Positions 24,477 through 31,986 of a stretch of 52,549 bases of DNA are shown here, piece by piece. A program made the translations under genes and the position numbers. The stretch is from a virus. The stretch is taken from IMG/VR virus record IMGVR_UViG_3300000575_000132, positions 274 through 52,822 of that record. One strand, given 5' to 3'. Numbering within the stretch: the stretch's first letter is position 1; each line of letters opens with the position of its first letter. Under the pieces are notes generated by a model. It worked only from the letters and a program-made list of their open reading frames with translations, made no database searches and was not told the DNA's origin.

Positions 24477-24504
24477 AAAAAAGGGCGATTTCTCGCCCTT
24501 TTTG
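24477..24504 (-). terminator. Rho-independent terminator after the MoxR gene
   Basis: An 11-bp perfect stem (AAAAAGGGCGA with TCGCCCTTTTT) and a 4-base loop lie directly after the MoxR stop codon. A and T runs on both sides let it act in both directions; on the minus strand it ends the MoxR transcript. Confidence 0.85.
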
Positions 24505-25587
24505 TTAGGCCTGCTGTGCGGCAGTAATGTATTTTCCGAACCTTTCGTGAAACTCGTCGAAGCATTCAATTGCGTCCGGGTCAATTGGCAAGCTGTACTG
24601 AGTGAGTGCCAGCTTGATGCCCATGACAACCAATTCAATTTCGAAGTTGTCCATGGAAAAGCGAAGAAAGTTGTTTACCATGTCGTTAAATGCAGGGTCT
24701 CCTGCATCGTTGGCCTCTTTAAGCTCATAGCAGAGTGACACAGTCAAAGAATACATAGCAGAGATTTCTTTAGTGTTGAGCTCTTTTACCTTGCCGCTGA
24801 TAATATCAGCAGGGTTTGGCATCTGACTGGCAACCTTGCGATGTGCCATAAACTTCACAGCCAACCCTTCTCCCACTGCACCAGAAACAAGGTCTGTAGT
24901 AGTGCTTTCTCCGAGATTGTCTTCTAGCAAATCGCTTACAAAACTCCAGGAACGCGGAGTAGCAAACGACCGAGACGGTGATTTAGGATCAAAATCGTAT
25001 AGATCCTTCTTGGAGAAAGTCAGGAAGCCCACAACATCCTGATGGATGCCGTTATCAACAGCCCACTCAAACCAGTCATCAAAGTTTACCGTCATTTCAA
25101 GGTGAACGAAACGGTTAGCAAGCGGAGAAGGCATGCGATAGGTAACACCTTTATCTGCTTCTCGGTTACCAGCAGCAACAATGTAAACATTGTCCGGCAG
25201 TGTGTAAGTACCTACCTTGCGATTGAGAATAAGCTGATAGGCAGCAGCCTGCACAGCCGGAGCAGCAGAGTTCATCTCATCAAGGAACAGAACAATGTTC
25301 TCGTGTTTGGCTGCAAGCTCTTCGTCTGGTAGCTCAAGCGGAGGAGCCCAAACCATTTTGCCAATGTTGGAATCAAAGTAAGGAATACCCTTGATGTCAG
25401 TGGGTTCCCAAAGCGAAAGTCGAACATCAATAACCTTGGCATTCATCTGCTCGCCAATCTGGTGAACAATGTCACTCTTTCCAATTCCGGGCGGCCCCCA
25501 AAGGAAAATTGGACGCTTCTTGCGAATAGCGTGATTGATAGACGCCTTTGCAGAATTAGGTGTAAGCTGACGAGTTGCAGTATCCAT
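24505..25587 (-). CDS. MoxR-family AAA+ ATPase
   Basis: 360 residues. GPPGIGKS (31-38) is Walker A, VLFLDEMNSA (about 99-108) Walker B with the MoxR-type Glu, and YIVAAGNREAD with sensor 1 Asn follows, then RMPSPLANRFVHLEM with the arginine finger. MoxR ATPases are chaperone-like machines that mature metal-dependent enzymes or complexes with a VWA protein. Such a pair is seen here with the gene at 23163. GC content looks higher than in the left island. It has its own promoter and terminator. Confidence 0.85.
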   Translation of the reverse strand: MDTATRQLTPNSAKASINHAIRKKRPIFLWGPPGIGKSDIVHQIGEQMNAKVIDVRLSLWEPTDIKGIPYFDSNIGKMVWAPPLELPDEELAAKHENIVLFLDEMNSAAPAVQAAAYQLILNRKVGTYTLPDNVYIVAAGNREADKGVTYRMPSPLANRFVHLEMTVNFDDWFEWAVDNGIHQDVVGFLTFSKKDLYDFDPKSPSRSFATPRSWSFVSDLLEDNLGESTTTDLVSGAVGEGLAVKFMAHRKVASQMPNPADIISGKVKELNTKEISAMYSLTVSLCYELKEANDAGDPAFNDMVNNFLRFSMDNFEIELVVMGIKLALTQYSLPIDPDAIECFDEFHERFGKYITAAQQA

Positions 25588-25626
25588 AAGTACCTCTAAT
25601 TGCGGTTGTGTTTAAGTACAAGTGTT

Positions 25627-25654
25627 ATTGTACATGAATTAAGGCAAGTGTCAA
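25627..25654 (-). promoter_or_regulatory. Sigma70-type promoter of the MoxR gene
   Basis: Minus strand: TTGACA (25654-25649), 16-bp spacer, TACAAT (25632-25627). The -35 box is perfect, and the -10 is one base off. It overlaps the 3' end of the upstream gene and leaves about 35 bases of leader. Confidence 0.7.
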
Positions 25655-26043
25655 CTCTTTTTGGCTTCCTGTCTTGCCAAAGCTTTGGAAATACCGTATT
25701 TTTTGATATCTCCGGAAAACATATGCAGTTCCAGTGCCTTTTTGTCGTCTGACACAAACATGCTTTTCTTGTCCAGATAATATGGACAATCTATAAAGTT
25801 GTCAAGCCATATAATTATCTGTGTAGTAAATTGCATGTCTGGTGCATATGGAACTTCATAGAATGATATGTCTAGATCTTCTGTCATCATTCTATAGCCT
25901 TCCGGCGTAAGCCTTAAACCACCTTTGGTTTTGGATCTAGGATTTTGCCACCAAGCAGTTTTGTAGCTTTTGACATTGAGATCATTGTCTGGTTGATCCA
26001 GGTTTCTCAAAAAGATTCTTGTGTATGTGTCGTTCAAGCTCAT
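25651..26043 (-). CDS. Conserved marine T4-like phage protein of unknown function
   Basis: 130 residues. GGLRLTPEGYRMM, then IIIWLDNFIDCPYYLDKKSMFV, then ELHMFSGDIKKYGISKA are a set I recognise from small proteins of cyanophages and related viruses. The function is not known. The start overlaps the upstream stop by ATGA, and the stop lies in the MoxR promoter. Confidence 0.7.
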   Translation of the reverse strand: MSLNDTYTRIFLRNLDQPDNDLNVKSYKTAWWQNPRSKTKGGLRLTPEGYRMMTEDLDISFYEVPYAPDMQFTTQIIIWLDNFIDCPYYLDKKSMFVSDDKKALELHMFSGDIKKYGISKALARQEAKKS

Positions 26044-26336
26044 TCTTTGTCCAGGGGAACGATTATCCCTTGTGTAAGTTTTACTACTTGAAATTCGTCG
26101 GTGTTAAAAAGATTGTTTAATTTTTTGGCAAGGTTAATCGCATGACCTGGATTAGAAAAGCTGACTTTGGGGTATTTAGGACCAGGGTAGTTTGTTAGCA
26201 TGTTTGCAGATTTCAGATTAAAAGGGCTGCCTTGATAAAAAACAGCCCAGATTGCTTCGGCTTCTAATATCTGCTCTGTTTTATAGGTTTTTCTATCGAT
26301 ATGTTCTCGTAGAACATTCGGTTTGGGTCTGCTCAT
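26040..26336 (-). CDS. Conserved small phage protein of unknown function
   Basis: 98 residues with a basic start (SRPKPNVLREHIDRKTYKTE) and a core NPGHAINLAKKLNNLFNTDEF. No catalytic motif is seen. TGCGTA and TACGCA flank the AAGGAA ribosome site, so the site would be in the loop of a 6-bp hairpin. A late promoter lies about 35 bases before the ATG. Confidence 0.6.
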   Translation of the reverse strand: MSRPKPNVLREHIDRKTYKTEQILEAEAIWAVFYQGSPFNLKSANMLTNYPGPKYPKVSFSNPGHAINLAKKLNNLFNTDEFQVVKLTQGIIVPLDKE

Positions 26337-26364
26337 GCGTAATTCCTTTTAAGTTAACTACGCA

Positions 26365-26376
26365 CTTATTTATCTT
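26365..26376 (-). promoter_or_regulatory. T4-type late promoter candidate (GATAAATAAG)
   Basis: GATAAATA on the minus strand (26374-26367), the same 8-mer as in the tail-fibre hairpin and before the gene at 42787. It lies in a 41-base gap, about 35 bases before the ATG at 26336. Confidence 0.45.
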
Positions 26377-26377
26377 T

Positions 26378-26620
26378 TTACCAGTCAGATCCGCCGTCCA
26401 TTTTTACCTGTATAACTTCACCGGTATTTGAGTTTTTATTCAACAGAAGTTCTTCTAAATCGCCTTCCAGCCTGGTCATAACTTCTCCCAGACAATATGC
26501 GAGTCTTCTTGCATTTGCTACGCTCAGTTTGACTTCTTTTGCATTACCCAAATCTGCACTTTTTACTTGTGAAATGAATTGTTGTATGGGTATAGTGTTT
26601 AATGGCTCATTTTTTTGCAT
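26378..26620 (-). CDS. Small conserved phage protein of unknown function
   Basis: 80 residues. IPIQQFISQVKSADLGNAKEVKLSVANARRLAYCLGEVM is mainly helical and followed by LEGDLEELLLNKNS, a heptad-like stretch. No function is seen. It overlaps the next upstream gene by 14 bases. Confidence 0.6.
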   Translation of the reverse strand: MQKNEPLNTIPIQQFISQVKSADLGNAKEVKLSVANARRLAYCLGEVMTRLEGDLEELLLNKNSNTGEVIQVKMDGGSDW

Positions 26621-27074
26621 TTGCTTTACTCAGTGCTTGCTTTGCTTCTAATTCAGTTCGAAATGGTCCCTGATAATTATTGTTTTCTAAGGTAATTAGT
26701 TTTGGACAAAAACTTTTAAGCCAGTTAACATTAAATTTAATAATGTAATACCCTGCACAGTAGACACTTTTTGACTTAGGGGACTTAGTAAAAAGAGGAA
26801 TTTTCTTTTTGACATTATACATGGGATTATATGGTTTATATGAAGTAGGATAACCATAAACTTCATATATAATTTCATCAAAAACTCTGTTTTTGTTGTT
26901 CCAGGTAATGTCTCCCAGAGTCTTTTTCAAACTTTTTTCAGAATCAAAAAATTTTGTTTCGTTCTTGCTGCTGAACATGTACTGATTTTGGTCCAGAGTA
27001 AGTGTTCCTATTCTAACACCTTTGTCTTCCAGTATCCAAAATTTTCCGTTTAGTATAGGTTTTGCATTAGTCAT
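26607..27074 (-). CDS. Conserved phage protein of unknown function
   Basis: 155 residues. ILNGKFWILEDKGVRIGTLTLDQN and VYGYPTSYKPYNPMYNVKKKIPLFTKSPKSKSVYCAG are strand-rich, and the C-terminus LITLENNNYQGPFRTELEAKQAL reads like a small nucleotide- or DNA-linked domain. It overlaps the exonuclease gene by 8 bases, which suggests coupled use in DNA metabolism, but no motif supports that directly. Confidence 0.6.
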   Translation of the reverse strand: MTNAKPILNGKFWILEDKGVRIGTLTLDQNQYMFSSKNETKFFDSEKSLKKTLGDITWNNKNRVFDEIIYEVYGYPTSYKPYNPMYNVKKKIPLFTKSPKSKSVYCAGYYIIKFNVNWLKSFCPKLITLENNNYQGPFRTELEAKQALSKANAKK

Positions 27075-28053
27075 TTAAATACCTCGCTGATAGTGGTTTA
27101 GCAAACGAAGCTGCTTGATCAGCAATTCTCTGCATGTCCCATTTTGCACAAAATTTCATTAGTCTTAATCCTACCTGACTGATGTTTTTAGACTGTACAT
27201 TCTGTGTTTCTTTGTTGATTATTTCTCTGATATCTTCTGGCTGTGCAGTGAGATCACAGAGAGTGACATTTCTGTTATAGTCATCGATAACTCTGTGCTC
27301 CATGCCCTGATGATCCACCCATCTTTGCAGCATAAGATTGTTCCAGTTAAAGCCTTTTGTGTGTTTGTCTTCAAATGCTTCAAACAGTCCGACTTTGTTC
27401 TTGGTGCCCTTTTTTCTTACACCAGGATAAGCACTAAACACATTATCCGATGTATCGCCTCGAATACATTTTTCGAACAGCATCCATTCAGGGTTCGGAG
27501 CAGGCTTAGGCTCTCCTGTTTTCTTGTCTATTACTGGGTTGCCTTTGTCGTCAAAATATCCTTCGTGTGTTATAGTAGTAGAAGCAACTCCGTTGTATTG
27601 TCTTACATTAGGAGCAATTAACTGAGCAAAATCGCCATCTGTAGATATGATCACATGATCATCGTTGGGATGATTTTGCACCCAACCTGCAATTAGGTCG
27701 TCTGCTTCTAGATTGTTGTGCTGCAGAACAGTGACATTTGTTTTTTCAGTGAGAAATGTTCTTAATTCGTCGAAGATTTCCCAAAAGACTCGATCTTCTT
27801 CTTCTTCTTTTGCAGTCATTGCAGATCGAGCTTCTTTTCTATTGCGTTTGTATGGTTCATAGTAGTCTTTGCGCCATGACCGTCCTTCTAGACATACAAC
27901 AGTATGATCTCCATCAAAGTCTGTCCATGCTTTCTTCAAGGAAGACAGAGTAATATGGATGGCCATGCCTACCTTTGTGTCAATGTCGCCACGAACAATA
28001 TGGCGACTGCGAAAAAACACATTTGCAAAATCTAAAAGAATATATGTACTCAT
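27067..28053 (-). CDS. rnh: 5'-3' exonuclease / RNase H-type (FEN family)
   Basis: 328 residues against 305 for T4 RNase H. ILLDFANVFFRS starts the PIN-like fold with the first metal Asp; EADDLIAGWVQNH and VIISTDGDFAQLI hold further acidic metal ligands; KCIRGDTSDNVFSAYPGVRKKGTKNK is the H3TH DNA-binding region with the last Asp residues. It removes RNA primers and flap DNA on the lagging strand. It is transcribed with folE, queE and small genes. The gene symbol is by analogy with T4. Confidence 0.8.
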   Translation of the reverse strand: MSTYILLDFANVFFRSRHIVRGDIDTKVGMAIHITLSSLKKAWTDFDGDHTVVCLEGRSWRKDYYEPYKRNRKEARSAMTAKEEEEDRVFWEIFDELRTFLTEKTNVTVLQHNNLEADDLIAGWVQNHPNDDHVIISTDGDFAQLIAPNVRQYNGVASTTITHEGYFDDKGNPVIDKKTGEPKPAPNPEWMLFEKCIRGDTSDNVFSAYPGVRKKGTKNKVGLFEAFEDKHTKGFNWNNLMLQRWVDHQGMEHRVIDDYNRNVTLCDLTAQPEDIREIINKETQNVQSKNISQVGLRLMKFCAKWDMQRIADQAASFAKPLSARYLND

Positions 28054-28172
28054 ACAGGATTCATTCCTAAACTTTCTGTTAAATTAAAGACATCATGTCC
28101 TTTGAGTTTATATAGCATAGCATGTTTAGGTTGCAAATGCAATAAATCATTGTCTATAAGATATAGATGCAT
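28050..28172 (-). CDS. Small 40-residue protein tightly overlapped on both sides
   Basis: Its ATG overlaps the stop of the upstream gene (TAATG), and its TGA overlaps the exonuclease start (ATGA). The frame (MHLYLIDNDLLHLQPKHAML, then LKGHDVFNLTESLGMNPV) is open and fills an otherwise empty 118-base gap. The double overlap is typical of real genes in this genome. It would be missed by size cut-offs. No function can be given. Confidence 0.6.
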   Translation of the reverse strand: MHLYLIDNDLLHLQPKHAMLYKLKGHDVFNLTESLGMNPV

Positions 28173-28555
28173 TATGAAACTTCAGATCGTCCTTTGTCGA
28201 TAGGAGTTACATTGATATAACCCATGCCTCGGTCTGTGTCAACTCCTTCTTCTGCTAACATCTGGCTTACTATAGTTCTAAACCATGCGTCCACAATCTG
28301 TTCATTTGTTTCCCCTGTATACCCAGCATCTAACAATCTTTCAATAAACTCGTTATTCCAGTCCAGCTCAAAAAAGCCATTTCGAATATTATCTGGGTTA
28401 ACCTGAGTATCAAGTACAGCTACCCAAGGTTCTCTTCGTTGAGTGGCTGCGTGTTTTTCTTTCTCAAGTGTCTCTCTGCGGACATCTTCGGCTGTTTTTT
28501 CTCCTGTAGAGGCTACTTCTTTATTTGATTTTAGCTTCTTCCAAAAATTAAACAT
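28172..28555 (-). CDS. Conserved marine T4-like phage protein of unknown function
   Basis: 127 residues from the ATG at 28555, which follows AAAGGTG; a GTG three codons earlier is part of that ribosome site. REPWVAVLDTQVNPDNIRNG then FFELDWNNEFIERLLDAGY and EQIVDAWFRTIVSQM is a pattern I recognise from marine T4-like phages; function unknown. The N-terminal 40 residues are charged and probably disordered. Confidence 0.65.
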   Translation of the reverse strand: MFNFWKKLKSNKEVASTGEKTAEDVRRETLEKEKHAATQRREPWVAVLDTQVNPDNIRNGFFELDWNNEFIERLLDAGYTGETNEQIVDAWFRTIVSQMLAEEGVDTDRGMGYINVTPIDKGRSEVS

Positions 28556-28603
28556 TGTATTCACCTTTAAAATCCTGATTTTCTAAGCTTTTCTGTGGGA
28601 TCA

Positions 28604-29473
28604 TCATGTTCCCCAGGCATTTCCGAAGAGGTCGATATGAAGTCTCGGTGTATATCTCCATCCTCTTGACATTGCAAGTTTTGCAACTCGTTCTGTGTTA
28701 AACTCATACTCCTCGGATCGTCCGCCGAGCGGCATGATGTAGACTGGACATTGGATGCCTGCTTCTCGATATAACTGTGTAGCTTGAGTAACTTCATCCA
28801 CATCTTGTTCATCAGCAACCACAAACTTAAAATACTGGTCGCTACAAGGAGTATTGAAGTATTCCCTAGCAATCTCAGGCTTAATAGCACGATCCCAACG
28901 TTCTCCCGAAACGGTAAGTTTGGGTGAGCACGAAAAGGTAACATGTATTCTGTCTTGAGTGTTAAGCCAATGTTTAAAATCTGGCTGTAACTTCTGTGTT
29001 GTATTTGTTTCAATAGTGACATGTTTTAGGTCCTGCATATCTGGGTGAGCAAATAGTTCTGGCCAAAACTTCTGCCAAAGCATGGGCTCACCGCCTGTTA
29101 GAATAAGGTGAATATCCTGTCCGTTTGATTGTGTCCATCTTCCTTCTGGAATGAGAGACAGCAGATGTTCCACTACTTCATCTACAGTTTTATCCTGCAT
29201 AAACTTCTTAAACTCTGGATAGATAGAAGCGTATGTGTCACAGCCTGTATGAATAATAGGTAGATCCCGGAATGTTTTAGTATTTTCTAAAACACCGTTG
29301 TCCAGAAGTTCTTTGACTTCTGGATTATATTTGCCCATCTCTTCGTTTTTGTCTCTGCCAAATGCCTTACAGCGAAAGTTGCAGCCAAATGTTCTTAAAA
29401 ACAGCGAGGGCACGCCTACAAACCTGCCTTCACCTTGAACTGAATAAAATGCTTCTGAGTATCTTAGATTCAT
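28604..29473 (-). CDS. queE: 7-carboxy-7-deazaguanine synthase (QueE-like radical SAM)
   Basis: 289 residues. YSVQGEGRFVGVPSLFLRTFGCNFRC matches the N-terminus of QueE, and ILTGGEPMLWQ and IETNTTQKLQP follow. The cluster cysteines are Cys31 and Cys35, but the third, which normally follows after two residues, appears at Cys78 in HTGCDTYAS after a 42-residue insert. QueE turns 6-carboxy-tetrahydropterin into 7-carboxy-7-deazaguanine. ATGA overlap with folE upstream gives one operon. I recall similar inserts in other phage QueE proteins. Function is well supported by family; the insert's role is unknown. Confidence 0.85.
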   Translation of the reverse strand: MNLRYSEAFYSVQGEGRFVGVPSLFLRTFGCNFRCKAFGRDKNEEMGKYNPEVKELLDNGVLENTKTFRDLPIIHTGCDTYASIYPEFKKFMQDKTVDEVVEHLLSLIPEGRWTQSNGQDIHLILTGGEPMLWQKFWPELFAHPDMQDLKHVTIETNTTQKLQPDFKHWLNTQDRIHVTFSCSPKLTVSGERWDRAIKPEIAREYFNTPCSDQYFKFVVADEQDVDEVTQATQLYREAGIQCPVYIMPLGGRSEEYEFNTERVAKLAMSRGWRYTPRLHIDLFGNAWGT

Positions 29474-30156
29474 CGTGGAGCAAATTCCTGTTGTAGCTTT
29501 ATGTTGTCGAAAAATTCTTTCTTTGTACTGGAATCAGTCATAAATGATCCTTCCAGCACTGTGGTTTGTGTTAGACTGGAATGTGCCATTAGGCCTCTAT
29601 TAGTGCAACAACCATGTTCTGCTTGTATGTAAACTCCCACGTTTTCAGAACCTGTTACACTCATAATTTCTCGTGCAATATCATTTGCAAGTTCTTCCTG
29701 TAGAGTTCCGCGTCGAGCACACCACTGAGCAATTCTGGTGTATTTAGAAAGTCCAATTAATTTTTCTGCTGCAATTATGCCAATATATGCCACGCCTGTG
29801 ACAGGCTGGTGATGATGCGAGCACATAGAACGCAGTTCTGACCGAACTACAAGCATGCCTTCATAACCGTCTTTGGGATCATTAGGAAAAGCAGTCGCGT
29901 TTGGCATGGGATAATACCGACCGCTCATTAGCTCATTTACATACATTTTTGCAAGTCTGCGACCGGTGTCTTGTGAATTAGGATCAGTTTTCCTGTCGAT
30001 CACGAGAGAGTCAAGGACACCCTCAAACTTTTCTGTAAGTTCGTCAACAAGATCTTGTCTTTCTCCTTCTTCAATATACTCTGAGATATTATCTCCAGCC
30101 CAATAGCGAACTTCTGCTTGTTCTAATCGCTGTTTTATTTTTTGTGATGTTTGCAA
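29470..30156 (-). CDS. folE: GTP cyclohydrolase I (FolE)
   Basis: 228 residues. MCSHHHQPVTGVAYIG (zinc ligands Cys112, His115), GLSKYTRIAQWCARRGTLQEELA and EHGCCTNRGLM (Cys183) are the family's metal and substrate segments. It turns GTP into dihydroneopterin triphosphate, the first step toward 7-deazaguanine (and folate). Next to queE and with QueD-like and DpdA-like genes nearby, the DNA-modification route is the likely use. It has its own promoter with a perfect TTGACA. Confidence 0.92.
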   Translation of the reverse strand: MQTSQKIKQRLEQAEVRYWAGDNISEYIEEGERQDLVDELTEKFEGVLDSLVIDRKTDPNSQDTGRRLAKMYVNELMSGRYYPMPNATAFPNDPKDGYEGMLVVRSELRSMCSHHHQPVTGVAYIGIIAAEKLIGLSKYTRIAQWCARRGTLQEELANDIAREIMSVTGSENVGVYIQAEHGCCTNRGLMAHSSLTQTTVLEGSFMTDSSTKKEFFDNIKLQQEFAPR

Positions 30157-30196
30157 TTTAATCTCCGATTTTTAGCGACGGATGTCTAGTTTTTAT

Positions 30197-30225
30197 ATGT
30201 TACGTTATATTTAGGTTTTTGTCAA
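30197..30225 (-). promoter_or_regulatory. Sigma70-type promoter of the folE-queE unit
   Basis: Minus strand: TTGACA (30225-30220), 17-bp spacer, TAACAT (30202-30197), 41 bases before the folE start. Both boxes are identical to those of the promoter before the QueD-like gene at 33655-33683, so the two units may be switched on together. Confidence 0.7.
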
Positions 30226-30234
30226 GAAAACCAA

Positions 30235-30504
30235 TTATTTAAACGGGTAATACAAAAGAGGAGATCTACCTGCTTCCAATTGAACATCTTCAAGGCCCAT
30301 GTAGGTATATAATGCTTCTAGCTTGTCGTGATAGTCAGCAATTTCTGCAAGCTCTTTTTCTAGTTCTTCTAGTATATCACCGCTGTTGCCAACACCTGCT
30401 GCATTTGTTGCTAGAATTTCTGCATTTGCTCTGTGCTTCTCAATGTGTCCTACAAAATGGGCTTCAGCAGCCAACAGAACTTCCGATCTCATATTCTTCA
30501 TCAT
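30235..30504 (-). CDS. Conserved small phage protein, helical
   Basis: 89 residues from the ATG at 30504; GAGGAG lies three bases before it and six before the next ATG, so either of the two Met codons is possible. RSEVLLAAEAHFVGHIEKHRANAEIL, then GDILEELEKELAEIADYHDKLEALY form two long helices. I know similar proteins from marine T4-like phages; function unknown. It overlaps the HIT gene by 41 bases. Confidence 0.6.
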   Translation of the reverse strand: MMKNMRSEVLLAAEAHFVGHIEKHRANAEILATNAAGVGNSGDILEELEKELAEIADYHDKLEALYTYMGLEDVQLEAGRSPLLYYPFK

Positions 30505-30883
30505 CGTCTCCTCTTGTTTTATAGTTTGCTTTGCATGGAATGACATGACGCACACCGCCAGTAGGATCTGACATGTCACCTGTCCGTCTTGGTATAAGAT
30601 GAACGTGTGGGTATTTAACGGTTTGGCCTGCTGCTTCTCCTACATTCTGTCCTATGTTAAACGCGTCACAGTAACCTCTGTCTACCCAGTCTGTGCCCCA
30701 TTTATAAGCAGCTTCCCAGCACTTAGTAATGTGTTGCCAGTCTTCCTGAACAGGTACAATAAGAACATGTCCTTCTGTTACCGGATAAGCATCACGATAT
30801 ACCACATAATCTCTTGTTTCTACTAACACATCTTGCCAGGGAACTACTCCCTGTAATCTAGCATTGTCAAGATTCTGGGCCAT
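30464..30883 (-). CDS. HIT-family nucleotide-binding protein
   Basis: 139 residues from the ATG at 30883, with AGAGG nine bases upstream; a TTG two codons earlier is less likely. DAYPVTEGHVLIVP is the first HIT strand and FNIGQNVGEAAGQTVKYPHVHLIPRR holds the catalytic HxHxx triad in the form YPHVHLIP. Family members hydrolyse or transfer nucleoside phosphates such as AppppA or AMP-lysine. A role in recycling nucleotides during infection is inferred. Confidence 0.8.
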   Translation of the reverse strand: MAQNLDNARLQGVVPWQDVLVETRDYVVYRDAYPVTEGHVLIVPVQEDWQHITKCWEAAYKWGTDWVDRGYCDAFNIGQNVGEAAGQTVKYPHVHLIPRRTGDMSDPTGGVRHVIPCKANYKTRGDDDEEYEIGSSVGC

Positions 30884-31064
30884 ATTCAACGACCTCTACA
30901 TTTTCTTCCTTGCCTTTGACAGTAAAAATTTCAGCATGCTCTTGTGCAGCTTCTCGTGTATCAAATGTTTTTATAACAGGCTTGGAATAATCCATGCATT
31001 CAACAATCTCTGAAACCATCATCCACTCGTCGTCAAATTTGACTCTAATTGCGTATTCAGTCAC
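30867..31064 (-). CDS. Small phage protein of unknown function
   Basis: 65 residues, AIRVKFDDEWMMVSEIVECM followed by KTFDTREAAQEHAEIF. The strand-strand-helix run and the TFDTREAAQEHAE segment look like small proteins encoded often in phage genomes without known role. It overlaps both neighbours by 8 and 17 bases. Confidence 0.6.
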   Translation of the reverse strand: MTEYAIRVKFDDEWMMVSEIVECMDYSKPVIKTFDTREAAQEHAEIFTVKGKEENVEVVEYGPES

Positions 31065-31608
31065 GATACTCTCCTACAACTTCCCAGGGAAAACAAATCC
31101 AGCGACTGTCTTCGTCTTTGTTTATTTCAGTAGCATAATATGACACACTATCAAACCGGCTAGGAGTATTATTTACTAGCACAGCGAATCTCACATTTTT
31201 TTCCCAAACGCTTCCCCAGGCGTGTTCTTCATTTGGAAAGCAACCCTGCTGCCAGTCATCAAGAATCCAACTTAGTGTGTTGCCTGTGTCATTAATATCA
31301 TCAACTACAAGAATATTTTTTCTGAGATCAACATCCCAGCGGCTTTTGTAGTTAGGATCGTCTACTACACCGAAAGCATCACAAGCCATCCAGAGATTTG
31401 ATTCACACTCTGCATTATCTCTAAGTGCAACTTTTAACGCTTCGCAAGGAACATTAAGCATGTGAGAAATTATAGTAGCTGGAATATTTCCTCCTCTGGT
31501 AATTCCTACAACATAATCAGGTCGCCACTTTTGTCTTGCCATCTGATTTACAATAGATTGACACTGGCGTTCACAATCATCCCAACTGTAATATACCTTG
31601 TTAGTCAT
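31057..31608 (-). CDS. Type I phosphoribosyltransferase
   Basis: 183 residues from the ATG at 31608, with GGAGG upstream; a start six codons earlier lies in the upstream gene. VVGITRGGNIPATIISHML is the pyrophosphate loop and NILVVDDINDTGNTL the PRPP-binding motif. These proteins make nucleotides from PRPP and a free base. The base is not clear. In a phage that alters its guanine it may salvage purine bases, but this is a guess. Confidence 0.85.
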   Translation of the reverse strand: MTNKVYYSWDDCERQCQSIVNQMARQKWRPDYVVGITRGGNIPATIISHMLNVPCEALKVALRDNAECESNLWMACDAFGVVDDPNYKSRWDVDLRKNILVVDDINDTGNTLSWILDDWQQGCFPNEEHAWGSVWEKNVRFAVLVNNTPSRFDSVSYYATEINKDEDSRWICFPWEVVGEYRD

Positions 31609-31984
31609 TATCGTTCCTCCAGTCATCTTTTACAAGGTTGTAAGTGTTTTGAAACTGTTCTAATGCTTTTTGTAAAGCAGGATAGCGTTTGCACATTTTT
31701 TCAAAATCTTCAGGCGGTAGATTTACGTCAATACCAACGTATTCACAGAGGTCTTGATAAGGATTTTCGATAGTAACATCATTCCAATTAAACGCTGTAT
31801 TGTCACTAATAGTAATTCCGTCAGATAAATTGTTTGTGATAGTAGAAGCTGTAATATCAAAATCTTTCAAGATATCCTCGTGATCTAGGTCGATAGTAAT
31901 CACATCGTCTGTATAAGTGGCATTAGTAATTGTGTAATTTAGTTCGTATTGTTCTTGTTTACAACTGGGGTTCTGTAATGACAT
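31601..31984 (-). CDS. Phage protein of unknown function
   Basis: 127 residues. The N-terminal half has repeats of strand-like ITIDLDHEDILKDFD and DGITISDNTAFNWNDVTIEN; the C-terminal half, DFEKMCKRYPALQKALEQFQNTYNLVKDDW, is helical. I recognise such C-termini in short T4-like proteins, with no activity known. Its stop overlaps the phosphoribosyltransferase start. Confidence 0.55.
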   Translation of the reverse strand: MSLQNPSCKQEQYELNYTITNATYTDDVITIDLDHEDILKDFDITASTITNNLSDGITISDNTAFNWNDVTIENPYQDLCEYVGIDVNLPPEDFEKMCKRYPALQKALEQFQNTYNLVKDDWRNDND

Positions 31985-31986
31985 TG

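Noticed and set aside
24000-27000. Long plus-strand frames opposite the VWA, MoxR and exonuclease genes
   Set aside because: They are antisense to genes with clear motifs and have no ribosome sites or recognisable domains.
31057-31608. Phosphoribosyltransferase as the missing QueC or as a DNA-modification enzyme
   Set aside because: It has the PRPP motif VVDDINDTGNT and no PP-loop SGGxDS, so it is not QueC; no direct link to modification is visible.
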